A DNA stretch of 64,000 nucleotides, from contig NZ_LOEP01000056.1 of the NCBI RefSeq assembly GCF_001482285.1, positions 62,001 through 126,000 of the forward strand, given 5' to 3'. Below, one piece after another: positions 25,448 to 33,040 of this stretch. Made by a program: the position numbers and the translations under genes. Within the stretch, counting starts at the first letter, position 1; each line of letters begins with the position of its first letter. This stretch comes from Haloferax sp. Q22. Lineage in GTDB: Archaea; Halobacteriota; Halobacteria; Halobacteriales; Haloferacaceae. The notes below the pieces were generated by a model that was given only the letters and a program-made list of their open reading frames with translations, was not told the DNA's origin and ran no database searches.

Positions 25448-25536
25448 GTCCCGCGAGCAGAGCGAGTGGGACGTCGGCGAGTCCACGAACGACTGACGGA
25501 GCGAAGCGACGGAAGAAGTGAGTGGACTCGCCGGGA
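25435..25536. repeat. 102-bp repeat A2, running into tRNA-Ala copy 2
   Basis: Second full copy of repeat A; its last 14 bp are the 3' end of the second tRNA-Ala gene. It is the extra unit that distinguishes the right boundary of the island from the left one. Confidence 0.8.
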
Positions 25537-25594
25537 TTTGAACCCGGGGCCTCTCCCATGCCAAGGGAGTGATCTACCCCTGATCTACGAGCCC
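25523..25594 (-). tRNA. tRNA-Ala (anticodon GGC), copy 2
   Basis: Identical over the whole gene to the copy at 23869-23940, with the same cloverleaf and GGC anticodon. Flanks differ on the 5' side (25595 onward), so this copy or the other is the result of duplication. Confidence 0.95.
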
Positions 25595-25674
25595 GCACCT
25601 TCCAATAGCCGTCGCCCGTTTAGAAGCCCTTCGATTCCGACCGGGTTGAGTTGGGGTCGAGTCAGGGCCGAGTC

Positions 25675-25690
25675 GAAACGGTTTAACCCG
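25675..25690 (+). promoter_or_regulatory. TATA/BRE promoter of the rps15 operon
   Basis: CGAAACGGTTTAACCC matches the haloarchaeal BRE (CGAA) plus TATA (TTTA) pattern and is the best candidate in the 244-bp gap upstream of rps15. It predicts a start near 25710 and therefore a leader of about 130 nt, unusual in an organism where most mRNAs have very short leaders. Confidence 0.5.
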
Positions 25691-25770
25691 GCGCGCGTGG
25701 ACAACCCGATGGGAATCCAGCACGGCCGCAAATCTGACTCGCCCGGTTCGGGCTTGGGATTGCGGTAGTG

Positions 25771-25799
25771 CCCCAGCAGTCGGTGAGACGACTGCGGGG
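25771..25799 (+). promoter_or_regulatory. Stem-loop in the rps15 mRNA leader
   Basis: CCCC-A-GCAGTCG-GTGAGA-CGACTGC-GGGG folds into an 11-bp stem with a single bulged A and a 6-nt loop, 39 nt before the S15 start codon. Position and stability suggest a regulatory leader structure, possibly bound by S15 itself, which binds helical rRNA junctions. This is an inference; no archaeal S15 operator was compared. Confidence 0.5.
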
Positions 25800-25838
25800 T
25801 ACTCGTTTCTGCGGTCAGTGCGGTTCCAACCCGCAACA

Positions 25839-26306
25839 ATGGCACGAATGCACACCCGCCGCCGTGGCTCGTCCAGCTCGGACAAGCCGGTGGCAGACGA
25901 AGCACCGGAGTGGAGCGACGTCGACGCGGCTGACATCGAAGCCCGCGTCGTCGAACTTGCAGAACAGGGCAAGGACCCGAGCCAGATCGGCCTGTCCCTG
26001 CGCGACGAAGGCGTCAAGGGCGTTCCCGTCCCGGACGTCAAGCTCGCCACGGGCAAGAAGGTCACCACCATCCTCGAGGAGAACGACGCCGCAGGCGACC
26101 TCCCCGAGGACCTCCGTAACCTCATGGAGCGCGCCGTGCGCCTCCGCGAGCACATGGAGGAGAACCAGCAGGACAAGTCCAACCGTCGCGCCCTGCAGAA
26201 CACGGAGTCGAAGATTCGCCGCCTCGTCTCGTACTACCGCGGCGACAAGCTCGACGACGACTTCACCTACAGCTACGACGTCGCTGTCGAACTCCTCGAA
26301 GAATAA
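25839..26306 (+). CDS. rps15: 30S ribosomal protein S15 (uS15)
   Basis: 155 residues. The archaeal/eukaryotic N-terminal extension (MARMHTRRRGSSSSDKP, then the WSDVDAADIEARVVELAEQG helix) precedes the universal S15 domain with RLREHMEENQQDKSNRRALQ and the RRLVSYYRG motif that contacts 16S rRNA helices 20-22. Length is normal for archaea. It is first in the conserved operon rps15-recJ-like-pcc1-rps3ae; the next gene starts 4 nt after its stop. Confidence 0.97.
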   Translation: MARMHTRRRGSSSSDKPVADEAPEWSDVDAADIEARVVELAEQGKDPSQIGLSLRDEGVKGVPVPDVKLATGKKVTTILEENDAAGDLPEDLRNLMERAVRLREHMEENQQDKSNRRALQNTESKIRRLVSYYRGDKLDDDFTYSYDVAVELLEE

Positions 26307-26310
26307 CTGA

Positions 26311-27432
26311 ATGTCCGTGAGCCCCGCCGAACAGACACCCGCCGCCGACGCCGCCGCCACGCTCCGCGAGGCGACGTTCGTTCGCCTTCGCGTCAGCGCG
26401 AGCGGTGCCGCTGTCGCGGCCGCCGGTGTTATCGGACGGGCGCTCAGGACACTCGACGTCCCCTTCCGCATCCGCGCGACCGACGCCCCGGACACTGTCG
26501 CAAACGACGACGTTGTGGCAGTCGTGGGCCTGTCGAACGCCGATGCGGACCTCGAACTCGACCCGACCGACGCCGTCTCGGTCGTCCGCGAACTCGGAGT
26601 CGACCCCGACCCGGCAGTCGCGCTGGCCGGCTTCCACGCCGCCGACGTGACGCCGGACGACGACACCGAACTCGCGAACGCCGCGGCCGACGCGGGCGTC
26701 GAAGCCGGACCCGGCGTGGCCGTCCCGACGGGCGACCTCGCAGACGGGCTGGCGCACTCGACGCTCGTCCACGCGTCGTTTTCGGCCGACAGGGAGCGCG
26801 CGCAGGCGACGCTCGCCGAACTGTCGCTCCCGGCCGAACTCGACGCGGACGCTCGCAGACGAGTCGCCTCCCTCGTCGCCATCGACGCGACGACTGGCGA
26901 GGCGACCGCCCGAGCGGCGACCGCCGTCGAGCGCGTCTTGCGCTCGGAGGCGACCCCGAACGGGCCGTTCGAAACCGTCGGCGGCTTCGCCGACGTGCTC
27001 GACGCGACCGTCCGGGAGTCGCCCGGAACCGCCGTCGCGCTGGCGCTCGGACACGACGTTCGAGACGCCGCGCTCGACGCGTGGCGCGACCACGCGCAGG
27101 CGACCCACGCCGCGCTCCGCGGGGCGACGACGGGCCGCTACGAGAGCCTCTACGCGCTCTCCTGTGACCTGTCGTCGCCGGGGCGACTCGCCACGGTGGC
27201 GAGGCTCGCCCGCGACTTCCGCTCGCCCGAGCCGACCGTTCTCGCGGTCGGCGTCGGTGCCGCGGCCCTCGTCTCGACCGGCCCTGCCGGACTGGACGAG
27301 GACCTCGCCGCGGCCGCGAACGAACTGCCGGACGCGTCCGCGACCGGGTCGCCGTCGGAGGCGACGATGACGTTCGACTCCGCGGCGGAGCCGAGCGACG
27401 TCGTCGCGGCCGTCAGGGAGGTGCGCCGATGA
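26311..27432 (+). CDS. RecJ-like DHH superfamily protein, catalytically degenerate
   Basis: 373 residues. Position between S15 and Pcc1 and overall texture fit the archaeal RecJ-like (DHH) family. Where active members have a DADG nucleotide/metal motif, this protein reads RLRVSASGAAVAAAGVIGRA, and no DHH triad is visible later. The aspartates needed for two-metal catalysis therefore seem lost. It could act as a structural partner, as inactive RecJ paralogues do in CMG/GINS-type complexes. Alanine-rich composition. Stop overlaps the pcc1 start (ATGA). Confidence 0.7.
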   Translation: MSVSPAEQTPAADAAATLREATFVRLRVSASGAAVAAAGVIGRALRTLDVPFRIRATDAPDTVANDDVVAVVGLSNADADLELDPTDAVSVVRELGVDPDPAVALAGFHAADVTPDDDTELANAAADAGVEAGPGVAVPTGDLADGLAHSTLVHASFSADRERAQATLAELSLPAELDADARRRVASLVAIDATTGEATARAATAVERVLRSEATPNGPFETVGGFADVLDATVRESPGTAVALALGHDVRDAALDAWRDHAQATHAALRGATTGRYESLYALSCDLSSPGRLATVARLARDFRSPEPTVLAVGVGAAALVSTGPAGLDEDLAAAANELPDASATGSPSEATMTFDSAAEPSDVVAAVREVRR

Positions 27433-27671
27433 CGCGGCGTGCGACCCTGCGAACGACCCACAACGACCCCGGCATCATCGCCGGCGCGCTCGAACCGGAC
27501 AACACGGAGTCGATGCGCACCCGAGTCGAGGGGGACGAACTCATCACCACAATCGAACGCGATTCGACCGGCGGCCTGCACGCCACGGTCGATGACTACG
27601 TCGTCAACGTGACGGTCGCGGAGACCGTCATCGAAGCCACACGAACGCACACAGACACTAACCATGAGTGA
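27429..27671 (+). CDS. pcc1: KEOPS complex subunit Pcc1
   Basis: 80 residues of the Pcc1/CGI121-linked fold: two strands and a helix (IIAGALEPDNTESMRTRVEG, then TTIERDSTGGLHATVDDYVV and a C-terminal helix). Pcc1 dimerises and anchors Kae1 in KEOPS, which makes the t6A modification of ANN-reading tRNAs. Its place between the RecJ-like gene and rps3ae is the standard haloarchaeal arrangement; both ends overlap the neighbours (4 and 8 nt). Confidence 0.9.
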   Translation: MTRRATLRTTHNDPGIIAGALEPDNTESMRTRVEGDELITTIERDSTGGLHATVDDYVVNVTVAETVIEATRTHTDTNHE

Positions 27672-28323
27672 ACGATCCGTCTCCAAGCAGAAGCGCGGAA
27701 AGCGATGGTACACCGTCATCGCTCCCGAGAATTTCGACCGTAAGGAACTCGGTTCGACCTTCGCGGACGAACCCGAGAAGATCAACGGTCGCACCGTCGA
27801 GTCCACCCTCGGCGAACTCAACGACGACCAGGGCGCGAACAACGTCAAGCTCACGTTCAAGATTACCGACGTGGGTAGCGACGCCGCCTACACCGAGTTC
27901 ATCCAGCAGGAGCTCACCCGAGACTACCTCCGTAGCCTCGTCCGCCGCGGCGCGTCCAAAATCGAAGCCAACGTCACGGCCATCACCAAGGACGACTACC
28001 GCGTCCAGCTCCAGCCCGTCGCCTTCACCACGAAGAAGGCCGACCGCAGCCAGGAACACGAAATCCGTCGCATCATGACGAAGCTCACCCGCGAGGCCAT
28101 CACGGGTCACACCTACGACGCGCTCACCGAGAGCGTCGTCGAGGGTCGCCTCTCGTCGGCCATCTACGGCGACGCGAAGGTCATCTACCCCCTGCGCCGC
28201 GTCGAGGTCAAGAAGTTCTCCCTCGAAGCCCGCCCCGAAGAGGTCGAGGCCGAAGAGGAAGCCGCCGTCAGCGTCGACGAAGACGACGTCGCAGTCGACG
28301 TCGACGAAGAGACCGAAGCGTAA
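27664..28323 (+). CDS. rps3ae: 30S ribosomal protein S3Ae (eS1)
   Basis: 219 residues. The start SKQKRGKRWYTVIAPENFDR and the RDYLRSLVRRGASKIEA and RRIMTKLTREAITG motifs are those of archaeal eS1/S3Ae, a small-subunit protein near the mRNA exit. The last ~35 residues are nearly all Asp, Glu and Val, an acidic tail common in halophiles. Translation start lies within the pcc1 coding sequence, so the two are coupled. A T-run follows at 28360. Confidence 0.97.
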   Translation: MSERSVSKQKRGKRWYTVIAPENFDRKELGSTFADEPEKINGRTVESTLGELNDDQGANNVKLTFKITDVGSDAAYTEFIQQELTRDYLRSLVRRGASKIEANVTAITKDDYRVQLQPVAFTTKKADRSQEHEIRRIMTKLTREAITGHTYDALTESVVEGRLSSAIYGDAKVIYPLRRVEVKKFSLEARPEEVEAEEEAAVSVDEDDVAVDVDEETEA

Positions 28324-28359
28324 GCCCGTCTCGCCGACGGCCCGACTTCGAATTTCGAC

Positions 28360-28364
28360 TTTTT
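28360..28364 (+). terminator. T-run after rps3ae
   Basis: Five T residues (GACTTTTTAC) 37 nt after the rps3ae stop, in the gap facing the convergent halocyanin gene. It is the first oligo-T tract after the operon. Function inferred from position. Confidence 0.4.
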
Positions 28365-28443
28365 ACGCGCCCACGCGCAGAGCGAGAGCCACGTCGCTCT
28401 CCGGTCAGGTGCGAAAGCTCGAAGCCGACGCTGCGCGCCGAGC

Positions 28444-28890
28444 CTACTCCTCGACGACGATGGTGCCGACCATGCCGGCTTGCTCGTGGGGGATACAGAG
28501 ATACTCGTACTCGCCGGGCACGTCGAAGGTGTACGTGTAGGTCTCGCCGCTTCCGATGAGTCCACCGAGCGAGTTGGAGTACGCGTCGCGGGCGGCCTGC
28601 TCGGTCTCGTAGTCCCCGCTGGCGAAGAACGCGGCGTCCTCGGGAAGTGTGCCCTCGTAGGCGGTGACGGTGTGGCCGCGCGAACTCGTGTTCCGCCAGA
28701 CGACCTCGTCACCGACTTCGACGGTCAGCGCCGGCGGGTCGAACGCGACCGCGGTCATTCCGATGTCGAACTCGTCGCCCGAAGCCATCAAGGTCGCACA
28801 GCCCGCGAGGCCGGCCGTCGCAGCCGCTCCGGCCGCCGCGAGGAACTGACGCCGCGTCCGACCGCCGTCCGAGGACCCGTGGTCTCGCAT
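28444..28890 (-). CDS. Halocyanin-like blue copper lipoprotein
   Basis: 148 residues. A Tat signal (RTRRQFLAAAG) ends in a lipobox (LAGC, ~residue 31). The plastocyanin/azurin-type domain carries the copper ligands His in SSRGHTVTAY (~78) and Cys/His/Met in YLCIPHEQAGMVG near the end (CxxH...M). It should carry electrons on the outer membrane face. Convergent to the rps15 operon. The extension beyond this ATG in the same frame has no family features. Confidence 0.92.
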   Translation of the reverse strand: MRDHGSSDGGRTRRQFLAAAGAAATAGLAGCATLMASGDEFDIGMTAVAFDPPALTVEVGDEVVWRNTSSRGHTVTAYEGTLPEDAAFFASGDYETEQAARDAYSNSLGGLIGSGETYTYTFDVPGEYEYLCIPHEQAGMVGTIVVEE

Positions 28891-29055
28891 GGTCGCCTCT
28901 CGGGACGCGACCGATAAATGTCGCATGGTTCGCTCGGCGAACCGCCGAATCGACCGAGACCGACCGGAACGCCGCCGGTTCGGGGTCGGTGCGCGAAGCC
29001 ACCCACCGACGGACGGAACGTAAGAGGGAAAGGGAAGGTACGCAATCGCATCGGT

Positions 29056-29727
29056 ATGAGACCCCGATTCGTCGGCCGGTTGGGCCCCGCCGACGTGGTC
29101 ACCGCCGGGAACGCGGCGCTGGGATTCGTCGCGGCGGTGCTGACCGCGGTCGACGTGCGCCTCGCGGCCAAGGCCATCCTGCTCGCCGCGATGGCCGACG
29201 GCCTCGACGGCGTGGTCGCCCGACGCTACGGGGGAACCGACGCGGGGCCGTACCTCGACTCCCTCGCGGACGTGGCCTCCTTCGGCGTCGCTCCCGCCCT
29301 GCTCGTCGTCACCGTCGTCCGCGAGATGTGGGGCTTCGACCGGCTTCGGGTCGTCGCCGGCGTCGCCGTCGCCGCGCTGTTCGTCGCGGCCGCGGTCGTC
29401 AGACTGGCGCTCTACACCGCCTACGACAGCGGCTCGGACGAGACGGTCGGCGTGCCGACGACGCTCGCCGCGACGATTCTGTCGGCGGGCGTCCTCGTCG
29501 GCTTCGTCGAGCCGATGTTGCTCGTCGCCCTCTCCGCAATTATGGCCGCGCTGATGCTCTCGGACGTGACCTACCCGGACCTCCACGCGCAGGACGCGCT
29601 CGTCATGGGCGTGGTGCAGGGCCTCGCAATCCTCTGCTCCGGGACGCTCGGCGAGGGGTTTTCGTTCGGGCTGCTGTTCTTGGCGCTCGGCTACCTGTTT
29701 TTGGGCCCGCGCTTCTACTGGGGCTAA
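29056..29727 (+). CDS. pssA: CDP-alcohol phosphatidyltransferase, archaetidylserine synthase PssA
   Basis: 223 residues with ~6 membrane helices. The catalytic CDP-alcohol motif D-G-x2-D-G-x2-A-R-x8-G-x3-D-x3-D is intact (DGLDGVVARR ... GPYLDSLADV, residues ~54-80). The family exchanges CMP of CDP-archaeol for serine. In H. volcanii the PssA enzyme is linked to archaeosortase-dependent lipid anchoring of PGF-CTERM proteins; a PGF-CTERM protein is encoded at 60581. The ATG at 29056 matches the first membrane helix; upstream codons in frame are non-family. Confidence 0.85.
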   Translation: MRPRFVGRLGPADVVTAGNAALGFVAAVLTAVDVRLAAKAILLAAMADGLDGVVARRYGGTDAGPYLDSLADVASFGVAPALLVVTVVREMWGFDRLRVVAGVAVAALFVAAAVVRLALYTAYDSGSDETVGVPTTLAATILSAGVLVGFVEPMLLVALSAIMAALMLSDVTYPDLHAQDALVMGVVQGLAILCSGTLGEGFSFGLLFLALGYLFLGPRFYWG

Positions 29728-29755
29728 TCGGTGCGGCGCGCGAAACGCGTCCGGG

Positions 29756-30031
29756 CTACATCCCCATGTCTGCCGCGTCCTCCGGGACCGGCAGGTCGTG
29801 CGGCGAGACGCCGAGGAGCTCCGCGGCGTGGTCCAGCGCCATGTCGAAGCCGTAGTAGCGTTCGAGTTCGTCGCCGTCGGCGGTCGGGCGGACCTTCAGC
29901 ATGGCGTAGCCGTCGATGTTCTGAGCCACGGCGGCGGTGCGGCCGTCGCGGTCGAATTCGAGGACGCGCTCGGAGTCCGTAACGTAGTATTGCGCGGTGA
30001 CGCCGTTCGCTTCTGCGGTTGCGTCGGTCAT
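29756..30031 (-). CDS. Hypothetical protein (DUF7111-like)
   Basis: 91 residues from the ATG at 30031 (MTDATAEANGVTAQYYVTDS). A small alpha/beta protein: two strand-rich lines (YVTDSERVLEFDRDGRTAAV, YAMLKVRPTADGDELERYYG) and a helix (DMALDHAAELLGV). No motif or cofactor site seen. I recognise it only as a conserved small haloarchaeal protein; the DUF assignment is from memory. Convergent with pssA. Confidence 0.65.
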   Translation of the reverse strand: MTDATAEANGVTAQYYVTDSERVLEFDRDGRTAAVAQNIDGYAMLKVRPTADGDELERYYGFDMALDHAAELLGVSPHDLPVPEDAADMGM

Positions 30032-30155
30032 GCGAGGCGCTAGGGAGTAGGGGCTGTCTAAACTACCGGTTCCGGCGGGCGGGTCGGCGCGGTGGGCCGG
30101 CGTGGAAGGCCGCCGGAACGAAAGTGACGTGTGTGTCTCCACCGAGGGGTGAGCT

Positions 30156-30479
30156 ATGTGGTTTCAGAGCGGCCGCCGGCGCGACCTTTGTGCCATCCTC
30201 TACGACGCGGGCGAACTCCGCGGGCAGAAGCTGAAGACCCGACTGGAACGCTACTACGACCTCCGAATCGACCCTCAAGCGTTCTACGGCACGCTCGACG
30301 CGCTCGTGGAGGCGGGCCACCTCCAACGGCGAACCGAGGGCATCTACGACGTGTACGGCCTCACCGACGCGGGCGCAGACCGGGTCGAATCGTACCACGC
30401 GTGGCTCGCAGAGCGGGTCGAAAACGGGGCACTCCGGGCGGACGACACAGCCAACGCGGACGAATCGGTCGTCGACTGA
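30156..30479 (+). CDS. PadR-like winged-helix transcriptional regulator
   Basis: 107 residues. A helix-turn-helix core (DLCAILYDAGELRGQKLKTR, RIDPQAFYGTLDALVEAGHL) with a beta wing (QRRTEGIYDVYGLTDAG) and a C-terminal helix suited to dimerisation. This is the PadR-like or phage-repressor-like type common in haloarchaea. It ends 3 nt from the convergent acyl-CoA dehydrogenase gene. Target unknown. Confidence 0.78.
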   Translation: MWFQSGRRRDLCAILYDAGELRGQKLKTRLERYYDLRIDPQAFYGTLDALVEAGHLQRRTEGIYDVYGLTDAGADRVESYHAWLAERVENGALRADDTANADESVVD

Positions 30480-30482
30480 CGG

Positions 30483-31625
30483 TTACTTCTGGAGCCAGTC
30501 GCCGATGGTGTTGCGGAGAATCTCGCTCGTCCCCTCGTAAATCTCGTTGAGCTTCGCGTCGCGGTAGTAGCGCTCCGCGGCGAAGTCTTTGGTGTAGCCG
30601 TAGCCGCCGTGAATCTGGATGCCCTCGTTCGCGACCTCGCGACTGATTTCGCTGGCGTAGAGCTTCGCCTGCGCGGCCTCCTTGATGAACGTCTCGTCGC
30701 GCATCTTCAGGTCCGCGGCCTTGTGCATGAGGAGCTTTGCGGCCTGAACCTTCGTGTCCATGTCGGCGAGTTTGTGCTTGATGGCCTGGAACTCGCCGAT
30801 AGGCTGGTCGAACTGCTCGCGCTCGCCGGCGTACTTCACGGCGTCGTCGAGGGCGGCTCGGGCGATACCAATCGATCGCGCCGCGATAGTGATGCGGCCC
30901 CCGTTGAGCGTCTTCAGCGCCTGCACGAAGCCGTCGCCCTCGTCGCCGAGAAGCCGGTCTTCGGGAATGCGCATGTCGTCGAAGCGGAGTTCGGCGGTCG
31001 GACAGCCCTTGTCGCCGAGTTTGTGCTCCGTGCCCTCGACGACGAAGCCGTCGTCCTCCTCGGGGCGGACGACGAACGACGAGATGCCCTTGTTGCCCGC
31101 GTCGGGGTCGGTCTTGGCGAAGACGACGACCGTGTCGGCGACCGAGCCGTTCGAAATCCAGAGCTTCCCGCCGTCGACGACGTACTCGTTGCCGTCTTTG
31201 ACGGCCGTGGTCTCCATGGCCGGCACGTCGCTTCCCGCGCCGGGTTCGGAGAGCGCGAACGCGCCGATGTCGGTGCCTTCGTTGACCGGCGTCAGGTAGG
31301 TCTGCTTCTGGTCCTCGTTCCCGAACTCGTAGAGCATGTTGCCGGCGAGGCTCGTGTGGGCGGCGACGATGGTGCCGAGGCCGCCGGAGCCGCGGGAAAT
31401 CTCTTCGAGACCGATGGCGTAGGAGTGATAGTCGAGGCCGGCACCGCCGTACTCCTCGGGGAAGGGCATGCCCATCAAGCCGAGTTGCCCCATCTCAGCC
31501 ACGAGGTCGGCGGGGAACTCGTCGGTCTCGTCTATCTCCGCCGCGCGAGGTTTGACCTCCTCGTCGACGAACTCCGAGACCATGTCCTTGATTTGCTTCT
31601 GCTCCGCAGTGAGCGCGAAGTCCAT
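30483..31625 (-). CDS. Acyl-CoA dehydrogenase
   Basis: 380 residues. The FAD-binding and catalytic signatures are present: AFALSEPGAGSD (~residue 125), LWISNG, and the C-terminal QIHGGYGYTKDF followed by the catalytic-base region IYEGTSEI. It oxidises an acyl-CoA to the 2-enoyl-CoA, passing electrons to ETF. The start at 31625 (MDFALTAEQKQ) is preferred over the ATG at 31640 because a TATA-like TCATAAGCAT centred near 31653 would place transcription start at 31625. Confidence 0.95.
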   Translation of the reverse strand: MDFALTAEQKQIKDMVSEFVDEEVKPRAAEIDETDEFPADLVAEMGQLGLMGMPFPEEYGGAGLDYHSYAIGLEEISRGSGGLGTIVAAHTSLAGNMLYEFGNEDQKQTYLTPVNEGTDIGAFALSEPGAGSDVPAMETTAVKDGNEYVVDGGKLWISNGSVADTVVVFAKTDPDAGNKGISSFVVRPEEDDGFVVEGTEHKLGDKGCPTAELRFDDMRIPEDRLLGDEGDGFVQALKTLNGGRITIAARSIGIARAALDDAVKYAGEREQFDQPIGEFQAIKHKLADMDTKVQAAKLLMHKAADLKMRDETFIKEAAQAKLYASEISREVANEGIQIHGGYGYTKDFAAERYYRDAKLNEIYEGTSEILRNTIGDWLQK

Positions 31626-31742
31626 ACGTGAGTCTGTCATCGACTATGCTTATGATTTTCTCCTGCGCCGTCTCGGCTGTCTGAGAGTCGTCGCCCCCAC
31701 GAGACTTTTTATCCCCCCTTCCGTAATACCGGTACGCTTCGA

Positions 31743-32819
31743 ATGTCTCGACACGCCGATGCCCGGCCACCGGCAACTGATGACGACCTCGATTGGTGTC
31801 ACGATGCAGTTCAGGGGGTCTCTCGGACCTTCGCCCTCACGGTCGACGTCCTCGACGAACCGATGGCGTCGCACATCTGTATCGGATATCTCCTCTGTCG
31901 AATCGCCGACACCGTGGAGGATTCGTCTTCAATCGCGCCCGACGAGCAGGCACACCTCCTTCGACTCTACGACCGCGCGCTCGACCCCGACGACGACACC
32001 ACCGTCGACGAGTTCGTGACCGCAGTACAGCCGCACCTCCCCCCGGAGGGCGAACAGTCCGACGACTGGATGGTTGTCGCCAACACCGCTCGGGTCTTCC
32101 GGACGTTCGAGGCGCTTCCTGAGGACGTGCGAGAGGCGGTCACGCCGCCGGTCCGCGAACTCGTCTCGGGTATGGCGATGTTCGTCGAACGTTACTCCCA
32201 GACCGGCGGGCTCCGCATCCAGTCCCGCGAGGAGCTAGAGGAGTACTGCTACTACGCCGCCGGCACCGTCGGCAACCTCATCACGAACCTCGTGACCCGC
32301 GGCAACGTCGACAGTGAGCGCCGCTCGCGGCTCTACGACACCGCCGAGGAGTTCGGCCTGCTCCTCCAGCTCGTGAACATCGCGAAGGACGTTCACGACG
32401 ACTACACGGCGGAGAACAACGTCTACCTCCCCGCCGACTGGCTCGACGACGCGGGCGTTCCCCAAGAGGAGGTCGTCGCCCCCGAGCACAACGACCGGGC
32501 GGCCTCGGTGGTCAAGCGGACCGCCGACCACGCCAAGTCGTTCGTCGACGACGCTCAGACCTACTTGGAGACGGTGCCGCTCCGCGAGGGCAACACGCTC
32601 GCCGCGTGGGCGATTCCGTTCCTGCTCGCGGTCGGCACGCTCCGGGAACTCGTCGCCAACCCCGAACACGCGGTGACGGGTGAGGGCGTCAAAATCTCCC
32701 GACAAGAGGTGTTCGCCGTCGTCTCCGAGATGAACGGCGCGGGCGCCGAGTCGCTCGCCGAGATGCGCGAAATCATCTCGCGTCAGCCGTTCCACCGAGC
32801 GACGACGAACGCCGACTGA
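31743..32819 (+). CDS. Squalene/phytoene synthase family protein
   Basis: 358 residues. Both Asp-rich prenyl-diphosphate motifs are seen: RIADTVED (~residues 55-62) and NIAKDVHDDY (~residues 210-220), with the VSRTFAL start helix. It condenses two prenyl diphosphates head-to-head: squalene (from FPP) or phytoene (from GGPP) for carotenoids such as bacterioruberin. Head motifs do not settle which; squalene synthase is slightly favoured by memory of this locus. A TATA-like CTTTTTATC at ~31705-31713 precedes the start. Confidence 0.88.
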   Translation: MSRHADARPPATDDDLDWCHDAVQGVSRTFALTVDVLDEPMASHICIGYLLCRIADTVEDSSSIAPDEQAHLLRLYDRALDPDDDTTVDEFVTAVQPHLPPEGEQSDDWMVVANTARVFRTFEALPEDVREAVTPPVRELVSGMAMFVERYSQTGGLRIQSREELEEYCYYAAGTVGNLITNLVTRGNVDSERRSRLYDTAEEFGLLLQLVNIAKDVHDDYTAENNVYLPADWLDDAGVPQEEVVAPEHNDRAASVVKRTADHAKSFVDDAQTYLETVPLREGNTLAAWAIPFLLAVGTLRELVANPEHAVTGEGVKISRQEVFAVVSEMNGAGAESLAEMREIISRQPFHRATTNAD

Positions 32820-33040
32820 ACGACGCAGAGGCGCTGTCGGTCGGGCCCGGTTCTGTTTCGCTTCTCTTCTCGCATCGCTTCGTGCCGAGCGCCGCCGAGC
32901 GCGCCGGCAGCTTCGGTCTCGCGAGCGACGTGTTTCGCACCCACCGCGGTCGCCGTCGGAACCGCGGTCCGAGGCCCATGCGGTCCCGTGACGAACGCAG
33001 TTTGGGAGGATTTTTAGTAACCCAAGCATAACGGGCGTCT

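Larger units (their letters stand above)
23941..25522. mobile_element. 1.6-kb island between two identical tRNA-Ala genes
   Basis: The island is bordered by two identical tRNA-Ala(GGC) genes in the same orientation and by long direct repeats that end in tRNA 3'-end sequence. This is the geometry left when an element integrates at a tRNA gene, or when a tRNA-containing segment duplicates in tandem. Cargo: a VRR-NUC-type nuclease gene and a small acidic protein, transcribed divergently. No integrase or replication gene is inside, so it would be a decayed or passenger element. Confidence 0.6.

Noticed and set aside
23941..25522. Complete integrative element
   Set aside because: No tyrosine recombinase, replication protein or structural gene is present; only a decayed or passenger island is supported.
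25250..25768. 172-aa open frame through the tRNA-Ala repeats
   Set aside because: It is formed by the repeats and the antisense of tRNA-Ala; the same peptide recurs in the left copy, and there is no start context or family match.
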